Part shown: positions 59,907 to 64,000 of the stretch, piece after piece
Layout of the letters: every line of letters starts with the position of its first letter
How positions within the stretch are numbered: the stretch's first letter is position 1
From: Enterobacteriaceae bacterium
GTDB lineage: Bacteria; Pseudomonadota; Gammaproteobacteria; Enterobacterales; Enterobacteriaceae
Length of the DNA stretch: 64,000 nt
Assembly: GCA_031261005.1 (NCBI GenBank)
Contig: JAISKF010000001.1
Location: forward strand, 1-64,000
Direction of reading: 5' to 3'
The notes under the pieces: generated by a model
What the model saw: only the letters and a program-made list of their open reading frames with translations
Database searches by the model: none
Told to the model about the DNA's origin: nothing
Program-made: the position numbers and the translations under genes

Positions 59907-60623
59907 ATGCTTAGAGCCATTATTGTTGATGATGAACAACCTGCGAGAGAAGAGCTGGCAGAACTGCTTGCAGAAGTAGACGAGCTGACTGTCGTTGGCG
60001 AGTGCAGCAACGCGCTGGAAGCAATTCAGGCGATTCATCGTTTACAGCCTGATGTGGTTTTTCTTGATATTCAAATGCCGAGAATCAGCGGTCTGGAAAT
60101 GACAGCGATGCTTGATCCTGCCACAATGCCGCACATTGTTTTCACCACCGCTTTCGATGAATACGCCATAAAAGCCTTTGAGCAGCACGCTTTCGATTAC
60201 TTGTTAAAGCCAGTCGATTATCAACGTCTCTCTAAGACGATTGAACGCTTAAAAAATGCTAAGACTGTAAACAATAATGTACAAATTCTTAGTGATGTTA
60301 TGCTAAAGAATATTCCTTGCTATGGGCATAACCGTATTTTTCTTTTGCGTCTGGAAGAGGTGGAATATCTCAATTCAGAAGTCAGCGGCGTACATGTTGT
60401 CGGCACAAATCAGAGCGGTTATACCCAACTCACATTAAAAATTCTGGAAGAGAAAACACCGTTTACCCGCAGCCATCGTCAATATCTGATCAATCTCGAT
60501 CATGTCAGTGAAATTCAACTGCTGGATAATGGCGCGGCGGAAGTGATCACCCGCTCCGGTAAACATATTCCGGTTAGTCGGCGCTATTTAAAATCACTAA
60601 AAGAGCAGTTAGGGATCGCTTAA
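59907..60623 (+). CDS. btsR: LytTR response regulator, BtsR-like
   Basis: Transcriptional regulator, 238 residues. The receiver domain (1-120) has the acidic pocket D8-D9, phosphoacceptor D54 in VVFLDIQMPRISGLEM and K101 in YLLKPVD. The LytTR DNA-binding domain follows (about 138-236), ending VSRRYLKSLKEQLGIA. It matches E. coli BtsR (YehT), which controls pyruvate transport with the kinase BtsS. No kinase gene is adjacent here, so it is an orphan in this window. ATG 59907 has GGTGGAGGAAAC upstream. Confidence 0.85.
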   Translation: MLRAIIVDDEQPAREELAELLAEVDELTVVGECSNALEAIQAIHRLQPDVVFLDIQMPRISGLEMTAMLDPATMPHIVFTTAFDEYAIKAFEQHAFDYLLKPVDYQRLSKTIERLKNAKTVNNNVQILSDVMLKNIPCYGHNRIFLLRLEEVEYLNSEVSGVHVVGTNQSGYTQLTLKILEEKTPFTRSHRQYLINLDHVSEIQLLDNGAAEVITRSGKHIPVSRRYLKSLKEQLGIA

Positions 60624-60931
60624 TTTTTCGGTTGTTTTTTGTGCAAAATAGCAATCTCTCGCTGCAAACTCACATCATTCTTATTTAGTCCCCTTTCCTA
60701 CTAATAACCCTGCTAAATCAATCTTTCACTATCACTTTTTTTCTGTTTTTTTCCTGCCTTTCATACTACAAAGAACATTACTTTCTAGTTTTTTCCGCTG
60801 TTTATTACACTTTTTCATAACTTAGACATTAAAAAGAACAAAAATCGCACTAATCACGATCATGATTACATTTGATAATGATTATCGTTTTAATTATCAT
60901 TTTGTTTTATGCCCACTAAAAATCTTAAATA
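60624..60931. other. btsR-yddA intergenic region
   Basis: 308 bp, AT-rich. It contains the Fur-type site at 60874-60886 and a second half-like ATTATCAT at 60893-60900. No gene seen. Confidence 0.7.
60874..60886 (+). promoter_or_regulatory. Fur box upstream of yddA
   Basis: GATAATGATTATC is a perfect 6-1-6 Fur palindrome, extended on the right by further AT-rich half-site sequence (TTAATTATCATTTTG). It lies 46 bp upstream of the yddA start. Confidence 0.8.
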
Positions 60932-62638
60932 ATGCAACTAATCAAAATGGCTTATCAGGTGCTACGTCCTTTCTGGGCATCACCTCAAGGCAGAAAACCG
61001 GCGTTGTTATTAGTGATCGTTCTGGCAATGATTTTCGCTATTGTCAGAATTCAGGTTGAACTCAATGACTGGAACAATGATTTTTTTAATGCGCTAAGTA
61101 AAACCTTTGATAGTGCAATGAAATCTGACGCTCAAAGCAGTTCGGCACTTACTGAAAGCGCGAAAAATTCACTTTGGCATCTGGTGATGATCTTTCCTGT
61201 TATTTTGGTGAGTTATGTCTTTATTTCAGTAAACAAAAGCTGGTTGATCAAACTGATCACGATTCGCTGGCGCGAATGGCTGACGGAATATTATGTTTCC
61301 CGCTGGTTATCAGATAAGCGTTTCTATTTCTCCCAACTCGATGGCAGTGAATTTACCACGGATAATCCGGATCAACGTATCGCCGAAGATGTGAATATGT
61401 TTATCCAGAAAACATTGAGTCTCACGCTCGGTTTTATTCAATCATTCAGTACATTAATCACTTTTATGGTGATTTTATGGAAAACTGCCGGTCCGCTGCA
61501 ATTTACCCTTTACGGCAGAGAATTTGTCTTACACGGTTACATGGTTTACGCCGTGTTGCTGATTGTCATTGTCGGTACGCTATTAGCCCATCGAATTGGT
61601 CAGCCGATTCGCCGTTTGAATATTGAAAGACAGCGTCAGGAAGCGAATTTTCGCTCTCATCTTATTCACAATAAAGTCTGTGCTGAACAGATTTCTATGG
61701 CTCATGCCGAATCATTTCAAAAAGAAAAGCTCAAGTACGATTTCTTTAATATTCGCCAGAACTGGCTGCAACTTATGAGCCGCCAGCGAAAGCTGGATTA
61801 CTGGCAGAATATCTATTCGCAATCATTAAGTGTACTGCCTTATTTTCTGCTGCTACCGCAATACATTAGCGGGCAACTGAACATTGGCGGGCTGATGAAA
61901 GCGCGGCAGGCATTTATGCTGGTTTCGCGTAATTTGAGTTGGTTTATTTATCGCTATGATGATTTAGCTGAACTGGCGGCGGTCATCGATCGTTTGCATC
62001 AATTCCATATCATGACTGAACCTTCGGCGGTGCCGTCTCCGGTGATCAGCGGCGCTGATACGGTAGATATGAAAAATGCCGTAATTTTTGCTCCTGACGG
62101 AAAAGTGCTGCTCGATCAAGTCAATCTCAGCGTTAATTCCGGCGAATGGGTTCAGATACGCGGGGAATCCGGCGTAGGCAAAACCACGTTACTTCGCACG
62201 CTGTCAGGAAGCTGGCCCTATGCCAGCGGTGAAATCAAAGCACCTGCTGGCGTGTTCTATGTCGCACGGACACTGGATACAGAAACCTGCTCATTTCGGG
62301 AAATGATCTGCTTTAACCACACGCCAGATGTCGCTGAAAGCGAACTGATTCACGTCATTGAGCAAGCCGGACTTTCTCACTATCTGCCACTTCTTGATGA
62401 TATTGATAACTGGAATAACCGTTTATCCAGCGGTGAAAAACAGCGAGTTAATATCGCCAGAATTTTACTGCAACGTCCGCAATGGCTGTTTTTAGATGAA
62501 GCCACCAGCCATTTAGATGAGGACGAAGCATTATTTTTCCTACAAAAAATAAAACAACTTTTGCCATTTACCGGCGCACTTTTGGTCAGTCATCAAAAGA
62601 ACACTTGGCATGTGGCAGATAAAACCCTTTATTTATAA
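60932..62638 (+). CDS. yddA: SbmA/BacA-type ABC transporter with fused ATPase
   Basis: Inner-membrane ABC protein, 568 residues, close to E. coli YddA (561). The membrane domain (1-360) is of the SbmA/BacA-like type (LNDWNNDFFNAL, IRWREWLTEYYVSRW, NPDQRIAED, LDYWQNIYSQSLSVLPYFL). A nucleotide-binding domain follows, with Walker A GESGVGKT at 411-418, signature LSSGEKQR and Walker B WLFLDEATSHLD. The start is ATG 60932, with weak ribosome binding. A Fur site lies upstream and a TonB receptor gene downstream (74 bp), suggesting an iron-regulated uptake pair. Substrate unknown. Confidence 0.9.
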   Translation: MQLIKMAYQVLRPFWASPQGRKPALLLVIVLAMIFAIVRIQVELNDWNNDFFNALSKTFDSAMKSDAQSSSALTESAKNSLWHLVMIFPVILVSYVFISVNKSWLIKLITIRWREWLTEYYVSRWLSDKRFYFSQLDGSEFTTDNPDQRIAEDVNMFIQKTLSLTLGFIQSFSTLITFMVILWKTAGPLQFTLYGREFVLHGYMVYAVLLIVIVGTLLAHRIGQPIRRLNIERQRQEANFRSHLIHNKVCAEQISMAHAESFQKEKLKYDFFNIRQNWLQLMSRQRKLDYWQNIYSQSLSVLPYFLLLPQYISGQLNIGGLMKARQAFMLVSRNLSWFIYRYDDLAELAAVIDRLHQFHIMTEPSAVPSPVISGADTVDMKNAVIFAPDGKVLLDQVNLSVNSGEWVQIRGESGVGKTTLLRTLSGSWPYASGEIKAPAGVFYVARTLDTETCSFREMICFNHTPDVAESELIHVIEQAGLSHYLPLLDDIDNWNNRLSSGEKQRVNIARILLQRPQWLFLDEATSHLDEDEALFFLQKIKQLLPFTGALLVSHQKNTWHVADKTLYL

Positions 62639-62711
62639 GTAACTGACTCATTTATAAATAATTTTTTGATTTATCTATTTATTGCTTTTTATTACAAGGG
62701 AAATCAAGGAA

Positions 62712-64000
62712 ATGAAGAAAGTTAGTCAAGTGATGTGCGGACTCTTATTGCTGCCAATATATGACGTTAGTGCAGCAGAAGATGCCGCAGAGAAAAAAGA
62801 AAGCACCGTCGTTTGCCAGTCAAGCGACGAAAATTGCGTTAGCAAAAATAACGAAACGATGGTGGTTAAAGCAAAAACCCCTGTTCCGGTTCCCGTGAAC
62901 GGTAATACCTATTATGACGAGGACGATATTAAACGTCTGCCGACTCGTAATGGTAATGTCAGCGACTTGCTCAGAACTAACCCTGCCGTGCGTTTAGATA
63001 CCACTGCCAGTGATTCGATGAATCAAGGGGAATTACGTCCTGAAAAAATCTCGATTCACGGCGCTTCGCCTTATCAAAACCTCTTTTTAATTGATGGCAT
63101 GAGTGCCACCAATAATCTGAATCCGGCTAATGAATCCGATGCCAGCAGTGCAACGAATATTAGCGGCACATCACAAGGCTATTTTCTCGATATTTCGCTG
63201 CTAGATCACATCACGGTATATGACAGCAATGTGCCGGTAGAATTTGGTCATTTTAACGGTGGTGTTATTGATGCCAGCGTGCGCCGTTTCTCCGGTGATA
63301 ATCAGGTAAAACTAAACTATCGCACCACGCGCGATGAATGGCTACAAGAGCATATCGATCCATCAAATAAAGAATCATTCGATCAAGGTTCGTCTGGCTC
63401 AAATTATTACTCGCCTAAATTCAGAAAGAACTTTTATACCCTTTCTATTGATCAAACGCTGACGGAAAACACTGGTGTAACGGCGGGCTTCTCGCGCAGA
63501 CAATCTGATATTACCCGCGCGTCGCTGGTGACAGGTGATGAAGCCGTCGGCGATACCAAACATAAAAACATCATTGATACCGCGCTGGTTAAATTAAGCT
63601 GGCTGCCTGATGAGCAAATCACGCATGACCTGACGTTGAAATATACTCACTCTAACCGCGAATATAACACGGCGAAATTCCCGGAATCTGGTCGTAAGAT
63701 GGGTAATGATGCGCTGGGTGCAGCCTGGGATTTCAGCAAAATGCTGGAGATCGGCAAGCTGTCTCTGACGGCAGGCTGGGATCACATGGAAGATTTCACC
63801 AAGCATAACAATACTGAGTGGTATACCGAAAAACCTTGTACTTATGAGGGAATCACAGGTCAATGTACGCGCGGCGGACTTGGACACATCAGTCAGGAAG
63901 TAGATAACTTCACCGCCAAAGCACGTCAAGACTTTGTGCAATTCGAGACGGGCAGCATCACACATAAATCTTATATCGGTGCGGAATATGTTCACTCTGA
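62712..64000 (+). CDS. yddB: TonB-dependent outer membrane receptor, YddB-like (3' end outside window)
   Basis: First 429 codons of an outer-membrane receptor; it is open to the window edge. Signal peptide MKKVSQVMCGLLLLPIYDVSA. A TonB-box-like ETMVVKAK is near the N-terminus, preceded by two cysteines (VVCQSSDENC). The plug domain has NVSDLLRTNPAVRLD, IHGASPYQNLFLIDGM, NNLNPANESDASSATNISG and VEFGHFNGGVIDA, all very close to E. coli YddB. Beta-barrel strands follow (NYRTTRDEWL, KHNNTEWYTEKPC). It follows yddA, as in E. coli, and is likely co-transcribed under Fur. Confidence 0.92.
   Translation, partial: MKKVSQVMCGLLLLPIYDVSAAEDAAEKKESTVVCQSSDENCVSKNNETMVVKAKTPVPVPVNGNTYYDEDDIKRLPTRNGNVSDLLRTNPAVRLDTTASDSMNQGELRPEKISIHGASPYQNLFLIDGMSATNNLNPANESDASSATNISGTSQGYFLDISLLDHITVYDSNVPVEFGHFNGGVIDASVRRFSGDNQVKLNYRTTRDEWLQEHIDPSNKESFDQGSSGSNYYSPKFRKNFYTLSIDQTLTENTGVTAGFSRRQSDITRASLVTGDEAVGDTKHKNIIDTALVKLSWLPDEQITHDLTLKYTHSNREYNTAKFPESGRKMGNDALGAAWDFSKMLEIGKLSLTAGWDHMEDFTKHNNTEWYTEKPCTYEGITGQCTRGGLGHISQEVDNFTAKARQDFVQFETGSITHKSYIGAEYVHS

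Overview
The window looks like a chromosome segment of an Enterobacterales bacterium, probably outside the Escherichia/Salmonella group. Several features point there. It has a 13-gene nuo operon with fused nuoCD, a tmRNA whose tag reads ANDENYALAA, and pcnB with an AUU start. Gene pairs and blocks also match the E. coli order (alaA-yfbR, grpE/nadK-recN-bamE-ratBA-smpB-ssrA, sfsA-dksA-gluQ-pcnB-folK, yadE-yadHG-can-hpt, yacC-speED, aroF-tyrA, yddA-yddB). These blocks are rearranged relative to E. coli, and intergenic DNA is AT-rich and full of palindromic repeats. Genus cannot be assigned from the sequence alone.

Layout. 1-338: repeats and the nuo terminator. 339-15504: complete nuo operon (respiratory complex I), minus strand. 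15505-16630: gene-free, with one repeat. 16631-20779: brnQ, an alaA-type aminotransferase with an extra antitoxin-like N-terminal domain, and yfbR. 20907-26043: alkaline phosphatase with a Pho box array, grcA with an FNR site, ung, and a tri-haem cytochrome c peroxidase with an FNR site. 26262-32334: grpE (sigma-32 promoter), nadK, recN (two LexA boxes), bamE, ratBA, smpB and ssrA. 32487-33041: a truncated integrase next to the ssrA 3' end, the relic of a genomic island. 33230-43002: mrcB, hrpB, sfsA, dksA, gluQ, pcnB, folK. 43585-46800: an AIDA-like autotransporter where E. coli has panBCD. 46889-52067: yadE, yadHG, can, hpt. 52205-54500: a POT-type transporter flanked by two small DUF1471 proteins. 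54900-57150: yacC, speE, speD. 57320-59638: tyrA and aroF with a TyrR box. 59907-64000: an orphan BtsR-like regulator, then a Fur-box-preceded yddA-yddB pair (SbmA-like ABC protein and a TonB-dependent receptor running off the window).

Most genes are ordinary housekeeping genes, and regulation can often be read from the DNA (FNR, PhoB, LexA, sigma-32, TyrR, Fur). Three observations stand out. (1) AlaA is fused in frame to a MazE/VapB-like DNA-binding domain, and its promoter carries operator-like inverted repeats, suggesting an aminotransferase that captured an antitoxin's autoregulation. (2) A family of about 200-bp, TA-ended elements with terminal inverted repeats has a dozen or so full or partial copies here. 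Each has a two-hairpin GC-rich core whose arms covary between copies. (3) An unrelated 124-bp palindromic repeat has become the last 38 codons of nuoA. No CRISPR array, tRNA or rRNA gene was seen.
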